Shown: piece after piece, positions 1 to 12,282 of the stretch | How positions within the stretch are numbered: the first letter of the stretch is position 1 | Layout: each line of letters opens with the position of its first letter | Source: Ascarosepion bandense | Lineage: Eukaryota; Mollusca; Cephalopoda; Sepiida; Sepiidae | Direction: 5' to 3' | DNA: 64,000 nucleotides | NCBI GenBank assembly: GCA_037127315.1 | Contig: JBBBDQ010001611.1 | Location: 992,001 to 1,056,000, forward strand | The notes under the pieces: generated by a model | What the model saw: the letters and a program-made list of their open reading frames with translations, nothing else | The model's database searches: none | Told to the model about the DNA's origin: nothing | Position numbers and translations under genes: made by a program

Positions 1-41
1 AGACAGATCTGTTTCGCTGTATCACAGGTCATCAGTACGGT
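1..41 (-). repeat. SINE-B tail fragment
   Basis: On the minus strand this stretch matches the tail of the tRNA-like SINE at 37290-37437 almost base for base, including CTGTGATACAGCGAA followed by CAGATCT. The window begins inside the element, so its tRNA-like head would lie on the minus strand to the left of base 1 or be missing. Confidence 0.7.
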
Positions 42-42
42 C

Positions 43-262
43 TAGTAGTACGCTTAAATTCATGTAGTCGGGATAACAATGAGGAGATCTCATTAGAAAA
101 CAAATCCATAAAATTATTTATAGAAAAGACAGAGGAAAATTACTTCATGTTGGTGGGAAAGTGAGTGAAGTCGAAACGCCAGGCCATATTACAGAACCTT
201 CTTTGGAATTTGTTGAGAATTTAGAGATATATGGATGGTGCACCAGACCAGGTATTTAATGT
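43..262 (-). pseudogene. LINE-W 3' end remnant
   Basis: The sequence runs parallel to 30743-30960, sharing CGCTTAAATTCATGTAGTCG and then TATTTATAGAAAAGACAG-type and GCACCAGACCAG-type blocks. At 30.7 kb the same strand encodes the C-terminal part of a non-LTR reverse transcriptase. Frames are broken here and no open reading frame survives. It is a dead, 5'-truncated copy. Confidence 0.55.
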
Positions 263-1358
263 ACAGACGAATGGAAGTTTTGCTATCAGCAGACGTAGCA
301 ATATGATTCAATATAAATCAACCAACTTCATGTCAGTAAAAAGCCTAAGACCACAAAGTTGCAATGAGTTGCTCTGTTGAAGGTTAGCATCAGACATGCT
401 GATGAAAAGTTCATTTGATAGAAACATTTTGGTTTAGTTTGTTTCACGACATATCAACACCTCAATGGGTTATTTAATGTTGACAAGAGTTTTACGATAG
501 ATTCGTACGAATAGAATATGTATTCTTTGTAAGAAATAGGTTTGTAAATCAAATTTTAAATCATATTTTATAAACGTATTTTTGTAAAGAGAGCTTCAAC
601 GGGAGTCAAATGCATTGCTGCTAATATCTGTTCAAAAGTATTTCTGGAATGTTTTGTGTTTTCTCTCAAAAATGTATTTTCTGGTAATATACATATTTCA
701 AAATACATTTTTGGTAATTATATATTCCGTTTTACATTTTCTTGTAGAGGCCGACCACATTTAGATAAGATAGCATGTTGGATCTGTTTGAAAACTATCA
801 GTATTATAAAAGTGTTCTCTGGAGATAGTTCTGGACACTGTTAAAATATGTTTAATTGATAGTACTTGTTTACATGCTTAGAGAGATAAAGGTCCCATTT
901 ACAGACTTTAAAGAGGAAGTAAATATAAAAAAAATGGTCATTGGGATCATTATTTAGAAAATGAACACCTTTTCAGTTCAACACAAGCTCGGAGTATGTT
1001 ATACATCCTTCTGAAAATCTTGAAAAGAGGAAGTCGTTATTGCCCGTTTGTGAGTCAACCATACGAGAATGACACATTCTTTCTCACTTACTAATGGAAT
1101 TCAACCTGTGTGCCAAGCATGCACATGCGTAAATTGTCTTTCCTTTTCAGAGGACTCCTGGGAGATTTTTATGTTTATTTTATTTCGTGTTTTTAATTTT
1201 ATTTAGTGATTTTTATTTTATTTAGTGATTTTTATTCAATCCCTACACACTATTTACATTATTCGGACTATTATCTCTCTATCCACATTAATGTCCAAAG
1301 CAGATTTAGCTGCCAGGCTTGCTTTAGATTTAAGTTTTGCTTCAGTGTGACTAGGCAT
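263..1358. other. No gene seen; weak repeat traces
   Basis: Around 430-480 there is a match to the CATATCAACACCTC...GGGTTATTTAATG motif that also occurs near 15.2 kb and 33.8 kb. Around 1245-1285 lies half an arm (TTTACATTATTCGGACTATT) of the arm element described at 19.7 kb. Otherwise I see AT-rich sequence with no supported gene. Confidence 0.5.
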
Positions 1359-3250
1359 CTAAAATAACATCATTTGTATCTTTTTGTTTAATTCGCCGAG
1401 TTTCTGTAGCAATTTAATAATTATTGGGTCGTTGGATTTGATCCCCTCGAAGGTTGATAAGACGGAGAGTGAGTTTGAAAAAATTAAAAAGTTCTTTAAT
1501 TTGCGCTCAGTGATGATATCTAGAGTCAACTCAGTAGCATAAGCCACCGCAGTGAAAATCGAACTTCCCCTTAAGAGGCGTTTCTTTTTGGTAAATCTTT
1601 TGTCTGACTGCTGCACATCCTATTTTGTTTCCATTCTTGGAGACGTCCGTATGTATTTTTGTGTAGTCGTTGAAGTTTTCCAGTATTTTCTGGAATAGGT
1701 CTGAAAATGTAAGAGGTTGGAACTTTTTCTTTGGAAAATTATTCATTTCTACTTTAACTTGAAGATATCTAAACGTCCAGGGTGGAATTCTTGATACCAT
1801 TGTTTCTTGGATATTTGACTGCAAAGTACCTAATTCTTCGGCAATGAGTTTCACCCCAAGTCCATATGGTTATATGGCATTTTTTGCATGATTGAATTGA
1901 TCATAATTTGGTCCAAATGTTGATCTATAAGCTAGATTAGTTTGGCATGATTTAAATTTTACATAATATTGCAATGCCAATTTAATACGTCAGAGATGTG
2001 GAGGAGTTTCACCGACTTCTGTCTATAAACTCTACCGGGGATGTCCTAAAAGCCCTGAGCACTTGTCTGAACCCTTGATAGTAAGTTGCGTTGAGAAGTG
2101 TTGTGTCTAGCTTTCTGGTTGTCCCATACATAAAACTAGCATAATCCAACTTGGAACGGAGTAGCGATCTATATAATTTGGTCGGTGTATACCAATCTGA
2201 TCTCCATTCATTATAAACAACTGCACGCAGAAGTTGAAGGACTCTGCCACATTTCGCTTTCAAATCCTTCAAATGAAGGATGAAAATCAGTTTCATGTCA
2301 AAAATCATACGTAGGAATTTGTGGAGTTCCACTACTAGAATTTCTGCTTCATCTAATTTCAAGCATGGATCATCATGAAGTTTTCTTAGTTTGAGGAAAT
2401 GCGTACACTTTTAGAAAACGTAAATCCATCTTCCATGGTACATTTTTGTATTTCATTTAGGCATTGTTGGCGTTGCGTTTCTATTGTGTTCATATGCCGT
2501 GTGTGTTTTGTACTTGATTAAAAATCGTCCACGTAAAGGGAACATCTATCTTCTGGGCTGAGCGATTTCACAACAGATTTGATTTTAAACACAAAAAAGC
2601 ATCACTGTTCCTTGCGGAACTCATTCCTCTTGCACTTCCTATCTGAACTTGAAATTTTCGGTTGTTTAGGAAGTTTCGTACGAAATTTGTCAATCTATCC
2701 CTAAGGCCCAAGTCATCGTAATCTTTTAGTATGACAAACTTCCCTATTCTATCATACGCTTTTTCTAAGTAAAAAAAGACTTTCGTGAGATCTTTTTTCC
2801 GAAGAAATACTTCCATAACAAAGGTCTACAGCCATACTAAGTGATCCATGGTACCTCGTTTTTTTTTCTGAATGCACATTGGTAATCGCTGATTAAGCCA
2901 TTCTTTTCCAAGTACCAAGTCAGTCTCTTGTTGATCCTCTTTTCATGGTTTCTTTTACACAGATAATTAGTTAAAACTATCGTCCTGTAAATTCCAGGTT
3001 CTGAGTTATCCTTCCCAAGTTTCGGAAAAGGTATGATGAATGACTGTCTCCACAAATCTGGAAAATAGCCACTTGTTCATATATTATTAAACAGTTTTAG
3101 CTACAGCTTCAATAATTTGTTTGGCAGCTGCTTCAGGAATTCATAATGAATATCGACTGGTACTACAACTATATCAAGGCCTTTTTTAATCATTCATTCC
3201 TCTATTGTAAATGGAAGGTTTGCTCTCGACATTATCGGATTTAAAGTTCA
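1359..3250 (-). pseudogene. Jockey/I-like LINE, reverse transcriptase plus RNase H, decayed
   Basis: Reading from 3250 down to 1359 the minus strand gives, in order, recognisable pieces of a non-LTR retrotransposon. PEEAAAKQIIEAVAKT-like text is near 3.1 kb. The RT finger region (WRQSFIIPFPKLGKD, LTWYLEKNGLISDYQC) lies at 3055-2837. Palm motif A (FFYLEKAYD) and NFLNNRKFQVQIGS lie at 2816-2568. The C-terminal region (YTPTKLYRSLLRSKLDYASF) lies at 2362-2009, and an RNase H-like start (IHTDVSKNGNKIGCA) lies at 1854-1531. Pieces are in different frames, stops are frequent, and no YADD box was found in a usable frame. In motif A the catalytic Asp is replaced by Tyr. Such elements copy themselves by target-primed reverse transcription; this copy cannot. 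Confidence 0.8.
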
Positions 3251-5774
3251 GTTTTTGTTTTTCGAACTGTTGACTGCCATTCTTGAAGCCTGACTCAGAC
3301 TTCAATCGACGTTCCTGTGGGGGCTGAAAATTTTCGTTGTACGAGTCTCATTGCCCTTGATATTTTGAAGTAACACAAAGCTTACTTTCAGATTTTATAA
3401 AATAAACGAAGTTCATACTGGTATCATCACAGATCAACTCCTCGCAGATGAAAATTAAATTTCATTCAGACGTCTGGTATATTCTGTTGTGAATTATAAC
3501 ACATGAATAAACAAAAAAATTACTATTGTGAGAGAGTTTAAAAAGGCAATTATATATAAACCATCATGTATCAACCCGTATTTATGTTCGATTGGCATTC
3601 TTATTTTTCGATTTTACTGATAGTGTTAACGGATTTGTTGGCTTCAGTTAACTCACGACTACAGATAAGAGTCAAAATAAAAAAGCAAACGCGTTCATTG
3701 TAATAAGAACTGCGGATGATTGACAAGTCTTGATCATTAAATAGAGCGTAAATTGATCTCCATACCAACGGGAAAATCGTTTGAAGGAAGATGAACAGGA
3801 CAGAAAGCGATTTCATCCCGGATATCCTAAAATAACGGCGTCTTGGAAATTTATTACTGACCAAGAATTATAAATTGTCCTTCGATAAGATTCATTGCAC
3901 TTTAAGACCCTAAGGAGATTTCCTGATTACTCTGTCTTTACTCATAGAAGTGAAAACAGAAGTGTTTTTCTACTAAAAAACGACACTGTATAATTCCACA
4001 TTTACCCACTCGGTAGATACACCCGCTTGAAACTTTGGCATACACGTGAAAAAAAATTCCTGTCGCCAATTTTGGCGAGTAATAAGAGTGTGGAAGGGAC
4101 TTACCTCAATTTGTACGAGTAGCATGTAAAGTCCTGTTACGTGCTAAAAATAAAAACAATATGGCGGCTTCGGGTCTCATGAAGTAACGTGAAATCCCGT
4201 TCTTCATATGCAAATAAGATAGTGCTTGCATAAAAAGCCTCTGTTTTCAGAGAAGATTGTTATTTGGAGTAGTGTATTTTCCCCATCCATTTTTTTCTCC
4301 TCTCCTCTCCTCTCCCTATAGAAAGATTGCCTCTTGATTTTGTCAAAGGGCAGAATACAGCGATATGTTTGTTTTGTGGGTAAGTTGGGTCCAACTAACA
4401 TCATTTTGTATTTTAGTTGAAAATTTTCAGTTGGGAATTTGTCATACCCACGCCAAGTTTTCATTTCATATTTTTTATATATTTTTGTTTATCATATGTA
4501 ATACAATTTTTATTGTCGTTTGGGTTTTTTAAGGTTTCGGATTGTATGATGTATTGTGGTGCATGAAGGTTTGATTGATGAAGGATAAGTTCTTATGGTG
4601 AATGTGGAAATTGTTAAGTATGTCTGGGCCGTGAATTGGATTAGCTAGGTATAGGATAGTTACTGAAGACCATACTAATTTTTCCCCTACCCCAATTTGG
4701 CCTTTTGGCACAATCATGTATTTCATGACAAATAAAGTTATTTGTAGTAGTGAATTACAACCAAAGAGTGTGTACGTACAATATCGAAACGTGACGATTT
4801 TAACCACAAAACCCAAAACCGCAATTTACCTGTTTATTTTTAGAAAAGTGAAGAGTATTGACCTGGAGATTGTAAGGTGAGAAAAAAAGGCTTGAAATCC
4901 TGTGAAGACATCTAAACAAGTAATTGAATCGTACATAAACTGGTGTTCTATTTGGCAAGATGTTCCTGTGTGAAAGGTTTAGATTCGAAATCTACGTAAG
5001 TTTACAGTAGAGACATTCTCAAATAGTCACTGGTGCATATTTGAACAAAAATAGCAGCGTTTTTTTAAAAGGGTATAGAGGGGAATTGGAAATTGATTAT
5101 CGTTAATAGGTCACAATTATTAACCTAAAATGCTAGTCCACTTAATTCATTCATTTTACAATGGCAATCAGGATAAACAAATTCTTAAATCAACAATCAT
5201 TAGGGCAAGAGTTAACGTTAGAATCATTGTTGTGATTTGAAACGGCATCGTTATTATTATTCGTTTCACTATCAATAATTATGTCAATACTAACAAGGTC
5301 AACCACAACGATAAACGACTGTCGTAAATGAAACTCCAGAAAGCTAACTACATCACTATGAGGAATAACAGTATCGAGTTTAGAGGATTTGGATTAGCTA
5401 GCTTTATCATCACAGACTGCATGGCTTAAAGATTTTGGTTATTTATTGCGATTGATCTATATGAAAGATATTCGGAAAGTTCAAATAAGTGTACAATTAA
5501 AGGCAAACGAGTGCACAATATATGACTTTCATTATTGAAGCCGGTGTGGTAACTAATAACTGCTTATGTCCATATGACTATTACTAAGCAAAACTTTGCG
5601 TTAAATGTAAATGACGACTGCTATTAGAAATTATACACCGTATTTATAAGCTTATAAGGACACACTTGGAAAATGTATAAATAGATAATACAAAACCGAC
5701 GAACGAGAGACCCGATTAAACCGTTGCAAACGACATTAGTCTGGATTAACAATATTAGTTAATTAATAAATAAA
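3251..5774. other. No gene seen
   Basis: Two short open frames on the minus strand (4204-4464 and 4529-4816) have no motif I recognise and look like chance openings in AT-rich DNA. A polypyrimidine run of CTCTC type sits near 4300-4315. No RNA gene or element boundary was found. Confidence 0.4.
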
Positions 5775-5951
5775 CAATGTGCGATGTGGTACAGTGGATA
5801 TCAACTCAGAACGGGAAACCGGGGAGCTCAGTTCGAATGCAAGTTGAATTCCTTGCATTCACTTACGCGCAAATACCCTTGGAAAAAAGTATTAATCCAT
5901 TTCTTCCCTCCAGTTATGGGTTAAATAACAGGACAGATTGGGTTCTATAGC
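5775..5951 (+). mobile_element. SINE-A, 3'-truncated
   Basis: This is the 5' part of SINE-A. The tRNA-like head has an A-box-like region (TGGTACAGTGGATATC) and a B-box-like region (CAGTTCGAATGC), followed by the body CACTTACGCGCAAATACCC and GTTATGGGTTAAATAACAGG. It stops after TTCTATAGC, so the 3' half with the ACTGACTGAC end is absent. Confidence 0.8.
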
Positions 5952-7876
5952 TAAGCGTGCATAAAATATAGCACTTACATTAATGAAAATCTCAATCTTG
6001 TCGATTAAAATCCAGTATATTTTTAATAAGATTGTGTCAAGCGTGACATTTGTATAACGTTTTACTGATAGTTAAGGCGGTCATGAGAAAGTGTTTTAGT
6101 AAATAATTACGAGATGAGGGATAATGTTAACAGAGGCTGCGCTAAAGACGGCGTCTTGAGGCCGTAATTGAAGCCAACAGCAATTTTATTGAATAAATGT
6201 AATCTTTAGTATTTCAAGATATGTTTATGTAATTTTGGTAAATATATCTGTGAAGTGAGATATCAGTATTTTCATATTTGCGTTATCTAGACGATAATTT
6301 GTCCATCGCACACAGTTTTAAGACCGTAAAATATAGGTTCACAGTGTTTGTGTTAGAAGTTAGCTGACACTAGAAATCTTTCAGTTTGCCTTTATCAGGC
6401 CAGTATTTGTCTAGTCCAGCATTCTTCAGAGACCAATGGCACCTGCCAATTGTTTTTTGGCAATTTCTTGCGTTGTTAAACTCAAGCTTGAATATAACAA
6501 AGTCTCAAATCAGTTTTCGATCCGGCTTATCAACCTTTCGAACGATTTTGGAAGCTTCAAAATTCTAATGTAGCCATTCAGAATGCGTTTTGGAGAGAAA
6601 AAAACCCTCAAAATTCATATCTTACTGAGGTTTGAACACCTAATTTTTAACATCCTTCCTACATCTTTTTAAGAAGTCTTATGAAAATATCAAAATTTTA
6701 CATACGACGCTGATAATTATTACCGCCATTTAAACTATCATCACCAGCATTTAACGTCGACACGGTTAACTCCCTTTCTTTTTGCAGGCTGGCAATTAAT
6801 AAGTTCCCCGCTTCCATCGCTATGAAACACTACGTTCATTATTCCTCTGATCTCTCGGCGTATGGCGTGCTGATGTCTGGCCAATAAAAGATTAATGAAG
6901 AGGCAGTAAATCGACTGCAGAAACTAACAAATGATCTTAACAAGGAGCCTGGAACCTGAAAAGATGTCAACTTTTGTGGAAAGCCTAACTTTTCCTCCCA
7001 AGTGCCAAAGCCCACATAATTTGAAGCCTTTATTATAGTGATCGCATCAATAATCATGATTTGATTTGGACCTAAATACATAGCAAGTGAATTATTAGAA
7101 ATTATTGTTGAAAACGAGCCTTTCATTTAGAAGCTTCATTAAAACAGTTGAGCAACTCAACATCTGATTTGAAACGAAACTTCATACCCCGGTTGATAAC
7201 GTAAATTCTTTTAGCAGAATAGTTAATTAGAGCCGTGACTTTATTTTCCCTGGAGATCTAACCTTCCGCCAAACTAAGCTAAATTTAGTCAATACCTTTA
7301 ACGCTCTAGACATTGTAGAGTTAATCGTTCTTTATCTTTTGGTATAGAAAGCAAAATCCGTGTGCCAAAGCGAAGTTCACTTGTAGTAACAAAAACCGAG
7401 GTCAAAAATCCAATCTTCCCCTTGCAACAGCAAAAATCGCAGTTTGGTTAGCCAAACTCGAAAATCGTCCTTTCCTCTCAAAGTAAAAAAAGAAAAACAT
7501 CTGACTCTCTGCTAATTCCTCGAGATTTTCTGCAAAAATATTACAATTGTGTCACAAGGCCATTTTGGTGGGGGGGGACAAAAACTGAGGCTGTTCATCG
7601 ATAACTATCCTATCACCTACTTAACCCGATTCACGACGCAATCACTCTTTACAACATCCCATTCGCCATAAGGACCCATTTATCGCCAATCAATCCACCA
7701 TAATACCTCACAAATTCAGGAAACCTAAAAAAGGGCTACTCCCTACATGAATTTTAAAAATTATCTTTAAGTACAATACTCTCTGCTACTTCCTTTAATT
7801 AGAAGTTCACCTCTCTCTGGGCTTGCTAGCTTGTCTATTTAATGACGCCAGAGTCCACACAGCTTTTCGTTTGTCA
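5952..7876. other. No gene seen
   Basis: AT-rich sequence with short open frames at 6386-6568 (plus) and 6839-7126 (minus) that show no recognisable motif. A short poly-G run (GGGGGGGG) occurs near 7570. I see no repeat boundary. Confidence 0.4.
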
Positions 7877-8160
7877 TGTCAGTCAGTTAAATGCCATACG
7901 TGATACACGCTTGGGCGATCATGTCTCTTTTGAGACATGACTGACTGGGCAGAATATTATCCCGCAGTAGGTTACCATTGCTTTCTGCGGTAGACTGGTT
8001 GCCGACCAAGGCTATAGAACTCAGTCTGTCCTACTATTTAACCCATAACTGGAAGGAAGAGACGGATTTTTCCAAGGGTATTTGCGCGTAAATGAATACA
8101 ATGGATTCAACTGGAATTCGAACTCGGCTCCCCGGTTTCTCGTTCCGAGCCGATCGGGCA
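7877..8160 (-). mobile_element. SINE-A, nearly full length
   Basis: It starts with GTCAGTCAGTTAAATGCC (3' end of the minus-strand element) and runs through GACATGACTGACTGGGCAG, CCCGCAGTAGGTTACC and TTTAACCCATAACTGGAAGG to the tRNA-like head (TCGAACTCGGCTCCCCGG). The extreme 5' end, CCACTGCACCACAACGCAC in other copies, is replaced by GGGCATGTAAAC. About 15 bases are missing in the GGATTAATACCTTTCCC region. Confidence 0.85.
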
Positions 8161-8264
8161 TGTAAACTAAACAAAACATCCTGGCACCTGAATTAAACTA
8201 AGCGTCGTTATAAAGCTTAGATCGCCTTTCTTGCATTCACAAGTACGGGGGTTCGGTCTTTAGA

Positions 8265-8283
8265 CTAACCCTAACCCTAACCC
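8265..8283. repeat. Short interstitial CCCTAA run
   Basis: CTAACCCTAACCCTAACCC gives three in-phase copies of the CCCTAA telomere motif. It is far too short for a chromosome end. It could be a repair scar or chance. The motif TTAGGG is used by many animals, whereas most arthropods use TTAGG. Confidence 0.5.
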
Positions 8284-8449
8284 TTTTTCTTTCATTTTCT
8301 CTGTCACATCCTCATAATCTTTACTTCCTTTTTCACATAACATTTTATCCATAATTTTTCTCATTTTAACATAACTTGAAGGACTCTCCAACTTTTTATT
8401 CTCTGAATTCTAATCGAAACAAAATATTTATATTTATTGAAGTATTGTA

Positions 8450-8700
8450 ATAATTTACATTGTTCGGACTGTTGTCCTCGTTTTTGTTACCATATTCACG
8501 ACGTTTCGACCGTTGTACACTCCGAACTTCTTCAGGTTATTGGAATGTTTGACTCCTGGAAGGAGAACAATCTATCCCAACGAACAAAATAAAATTTCAA
8601 TCACCTAAATAAGGTCGAAGCGTACAACGGCCGAAACGTCGTGATTATGGCAACAAAGACGAGAATAACACGCCAACAAACAATATATATTGTTAATATC
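8450..8700. repeat. Arm element, short form (inverted GAAACGTCGT arms)
   Basis: The left arm (8455-8530) contains GTTCGGACTGTTGTCCTCG and ACGACGTTTCGACCGTTGTA. The right arm (8625-8680) contains TACAACGGCCGAAACGTCGT then CAACAAAGACGAG, i.e. the left arm inverted. About 95 nt separate the arms. Longer copies at 19725-20095 and 35705-36055 hold a tRNA-like core between the same arms. GAAACGTCG is a motif I associate with Penelope-like element ends, but no RT is present here. Confidence 0.65.
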
Positions 8701-9127
8701 TATCGACTTGATTTTAACCAATAACTAATATAAAATCTGATTAGCTATAATTTCGTTATTCGAAACTATTTACGATAAAGCAGTTACCAAAAACATTTTA
8801 CGCTGTGAAACGTCTTGGATATTTTCATTTATTTCTTTATCTTTGTATAATGTTGGAATTAAAAAGGGCTATCCATTGACAGATTTATTTAAACTAGTTT
8901 ACTGCAATCTTATTTTTGGCCATTTTCTTTCTATTTTCACAACACTAGATTTAATGACTATTCTAGAAAATACATTTATTGACCTCTAATGACACTAGCC
9001 AAGATAGAAACCAAGCAACAGGACTACAAAAGTTTGGAATAGACGCTAACAGACTTAGATATTTTTTGCATCGAATATTTTTTTAAATAAGTAAAATATA
9101 CAACAGTGTTTACATAACTGTTAAAAA
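8701..9127. other. No gene seen
   Basis: AT-rich DNA between a repeat and the LINE fragment that follows. I see no motif, RNA gene or repeat boundary. Confidence 0.4.
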
Positions 9128-9740
9128 AGGTCAAGGGGGTTGAGAAGAACTTAAACAGGCCCATAACCCTGCTAAACACAGAATTAAAGATTTTAGCAAA
9201 TATCCTGACAGAGCGTTTGCAGTCTGTTGCCGAGATTCTATTGAGACCAGAGCAGACTTGTGCCGTGAAGGGCCGAACAATTCATTTCTTCGTGCATCTG
9301 GTCCGCATGATCATAGATTGTGCCAAAGACGACGAACAAGTTGCACTGGTCAATTTGGATCAGTCGAAGGCATTTGATAAAGACGACCATCGGTATTTGA
9401 GAGCTGTCTTGCGGGACGCCCGATTTAAACACGATTTCTGCAGGTGGATCAGGGCTACAGGTTAACAGTTGGTTGGCTGCTTTTGCATTGATTCGGTCGG
9501 TCCTCCAGGGTTACCCCCTGGGGACAACTACTTTACGCTTTTGGCTTCGGAGCCCCTTCTTCGCCGGCTAAGAGCGTGCAGTTCGGCCCTACGTGAAATC
9601 GGTGTCCCTGGTGTTAAGATTTTTTTAGTGTCGTTCTGCAGCGATATTAAGGTGGGGGCAGAAGCCGCTTAATACGAGAAGGTAACGGGCGTCTGAATTA
9701 ACTTGGAGTATGGTTCGGGTATCAGTTTGGCTGATTTAGA
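9128..9740 (+). pseudogene. Tx1/L1-like reverse transcriptase fragment
   Basis: The plus strand reads KNLNRPITLLNTELKILANI (RT fingers), LLRPEQTCAVKGRTI, LVRMIIDCAKDDEQVALVNL and DQSKAFDKDDHRYLRAVLRD, matching motif A of Tx1-clade LINEs, then a stop at 9463-9465. Reading resumes with GPPGLPPGDNYFTLLASEPL, which replaces the usual GCPLSP-type motif B. At the expected YADD position the text is FCSDI, so the catalytic pair is damaged. Both the endonuclease and the rest of the RT are absent. This is a 5'- and 3'-truncated dead copy, unrelated to the RTE-3' pieces elsewhere in the window. Confidence 0.8.
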
Positions 9741-10581
9741 AGATATATGCGAAGGAAAAAAAGAACGTCATGTGGTTAAAACATTTGAACACATTGTTAG
9801 ATTCTAGTATATTTGTTCTTAATATTTTTTAAAAAATAATTTTATTTCGCCGAGTACTTTTGACCTGTCATTACCAATTTAATAATTGTTCCTCATGTCT
9901 GAGCAATTAAGAAAATTAAATTCCCTTTTCTCGCTCTACTTTTCATCCAGCGACAAGTGGAAAGAGAATTTCAGATTTAATTCGTTCCAAGCCAAGTAAT
10001 GATATCGACTTTTGAATTTTAGAAATTATTAAAAAGAATTTAAAATAAATTTGGTTAAATGATTGCCAAGACAGGAACAGAAAATTTGGAAAGAAATACT
10101 AATGACGCTTAAAAGACTGAAATAATGATAATGTAGACAATTATTTTCTTGTTAACAGCGTAAATATTGAAGTGTCTCTGAACTGAAAAATATTTCAAAT
10201 GATATTGTTTTGGAAAGAAAAGCGCCTGTTAGGGAGAAAAAACACGTAAAAATTGCAATTATGTCAGACTGCGATGATAAGTGTGATCTTAAAACAGAAA
10301 ATATTCAGTGAATTTATAACTGTGTACTGATCACCTCATTTTAGAAAGTCCGTTCACTAATAACTCGCTTTTCAGTCGTTGCCACGACTATAAGCTATAT
10401 TGAAGCAGATTGTAAGATAATAAAACAATTCGCTTTGAGCGTTAACCTTTTGACACCGCCATCAGACGTCCCGACCAGCAGATAGGCACTTTGACATCAA
10501 AAATGGGCTCACAGATAAACCCAGGAAACACTTGCCTCTGGTATACTTTACAGAAGCGTTTAAATTGATAAATACTAGAAA
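9741..10581. other. No gene seen
   Basis: AT-rich, no recognisable coding or repeat structure until the Helitron start at 10582. Confidence 0.4.
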
Positions 10582-10881
10582 TCTAAACTCATTTACAATT
10601 GGAACTGTGCGCGTGTGTGTGTCCGTTACCTATAGACTCCGAAACGGCTGAACCGATTTTCTTGAAGATTTACACAGTTGTACTATAAGCGTCTGCGAGT
10701 GTTCTTAGCTAGGTTTTGTGTCGAGGTACCCCTGATAAATATCGATAATCGAAAAAAAATCGTGTTATAGAAGGAGTGGTCCGATTTTAATCAAATCTGA
10801 TACACTCATAGACAAAGACGTAATAAACGATATTCAGAAGTTTCAAGGTTGCAGTTCTTACAATAGTGCAGAAAATTGATA

Positions 10882-10912
<31 letters not shown>

Positions 10913-11292
10913 GCAAGATGCTTGTGTGTGTGTGTGTGTCTGTTTATCTGCCAGTATGTCTGTATTTTTTCAGCTCTATTATTTTTGTTTTTGCTTTCGG
11001 TTTAGGTATAATTGTAGTTCTTAGCCATGATACCATATACTCAGAGGACTTATTTAGCCTTCAAAATTCAGTTTACTACGAAAAAAAACTTATTTATTTG
11101 ATATCGATACCAGGAAATCAAACTTTGACTTACATCCATTCATTTTTCTTTCAGTCTACGGTTTCGCTTTAACTGGAAACTGCTATTGCTTTTTAGTCTT
11201 TCGTGCCAACGTCCAAAGAGTATGAGCTCCAGGACCATGGATTAGTTTTAAAGCTTTCATTACACCCGAGCAACGCCGGGCTATACTGCTAG
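10582..11292 (+). mobile_element. Non-autonomous Helitron (copy a)
   Basis: The element starts TCTAAACTCATTTAC and ends CCGAGCAACGCCGGGC, TATACTG, CTAG. That is a 5' TC, a small 3' hairpin (CCCG/CGGG) and a CTAG end about 7 nt beyond it, with A before and T after, as expected for Helitrons. It contains the block CCGTTACCTATAGACTCCG, a (TA)n run at 10881-10908, AAAGGCAAGATG, (TG)n and GAGCTCCAGGACCATGG. There is no coding capacity: the open frame at 10876-11172 comes from the TA/TG repeats. Helitrons move by rolling-circle replication using a Rep-helicase supplied by another copy. Confidence 0.85.
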
Positions 11293-11384
11293 TCAAGTAT
11301 AATTGGCAATGAGGAGCAGGGCGAATTTTACCCGTTTCGAGCACGTGTGTGTACATGGGAGTGCGTATAGTGATTTTTCTTGCA

Positions 11385-11470
11385 TAGCTTAGATATGGCA
11401 CAAGGCCGAATGTATTGGGCAGTAACTGATCTATCAAGGCAAGCTTGCTAACCATTACACCACCTCGACG
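11385..11470 (-). mobile_element. SINE-C, deleted copy
   Basis: On the minus strand the A-box region (GTGGTGTAATGGTTAGCAAG) is followed directly by a shortened body ending in GGCCTTGTGCCATATC. The B-box region present in the neighbour at 11490-11617 is missing. It lies head-to-tail with that copy. Confidence 0.6.
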
Positions 11471-11489
11471 TGAGTAATATGTTGATTTA

Positions 11490-11617
11490 CTAAGCGCCGT
11501 TTAGACATGGCACAAGGCTGAAAGTATGTAGTACCCAGTGAGGATCGAACTCACATTTCAGTTGTAACAGGTTCTAGCGAGACGAACTTGCTAATCATTA
11601 CACCACCTCGATGTGCC
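11490..11617 (-). mobile_element. SINE-C, tRNA-derived
   Basis: Minus strand: GAGGTGGTGTAATGATTAGC (A-box-like) and GTGAGTTCGATCCTCAC (B-box-like with arms that pair), followed by TGGGTACTACATACTTTCAG and AAACGGCGCTTAG. The acceptor stem does not close, so it is a tRNA-derived SINE rather than a tRNA gene. A third copy is at 62559-62692. Confidence 0.7.
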
Positions 11618-11619
11618 TA

Positions 11620-12282
11620 AGTGAGTGGGATGAGTGAGAAAGAAATAAAAAAATATATACATATATCAATGCATAGTTAATTCTGGAGATCAAAATGCAT
11701 TTTAGTAAATTTGCAAAATGCGGTGGGTTTTCCTCTCATGAGTTAGTCGTCCCTCTCCCCATCTTCTTTAGATTGGGAAATATCAAACTCGAGAGTGATT
11801 AAGTAGGTGTTGCAATATAGGTAAAAGGTTTAAGGTTCGATTTGTTCAAAAGAGCCAGTTTTCCAACTAAAACTTATCAATCTTCAGTAATTTTTGTACT
11901 AGAAAATCTAAGCTCAATAAGTATTCCGTTTTATACATAAATCGTCGATTGTCATTTTCATAAAAATCTGGTTTAGCTTTTATGTATTTCTCCCAGAAAT
12001 CAAATAGTAATTGATTTATTCGCATGTCGTAGAATAACAATCCATCTATGGGAATAACAATCCATTTTAGAATAACAAACCATCTATGGGAATGTTTCAA
12101 AGATTAAGAATCTGGATCTGACAGAACCAGCAGAACATCTTCACAACTGGGAAAAGCTTTAAATTGAACGGAAAAAAAAGATTAACGTGTAGGAGTCGCT
12201 ACATCCTTTTTGACCGGATGCACATGCTAAAAAATAGTAATAGCTGATTTTAACCGGCAGCAGGTGTCACGAGTTTCCAAGA
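11620..12282. other. No gene seen
   Basis: An open frame of 77 codons on the minus strand (11867-12100) has no motif I know. It includes a small internal duplication of CCATCTATGGGAAT at 12042 and 12082. Confidence 0.4.

Noticed and set aside
8265..8283. Telomere or chromosome end
   Set aside because: Only three units, with ordinary interspersed repeats on both sides.
10876..11172. 98-codon frame starting MIIYIYIYI
   Set aside because: It begins in the (TA)n run of a Helitron and continues through non-coding Helitron sequence found in other copies with broken frames.
11490..11617. tRNA gene on the minus strand
   Set aside because: Box A and B are present but the acceptor and anticodon stems do not fold, and the sequence is repeated with a SINE-type tail.
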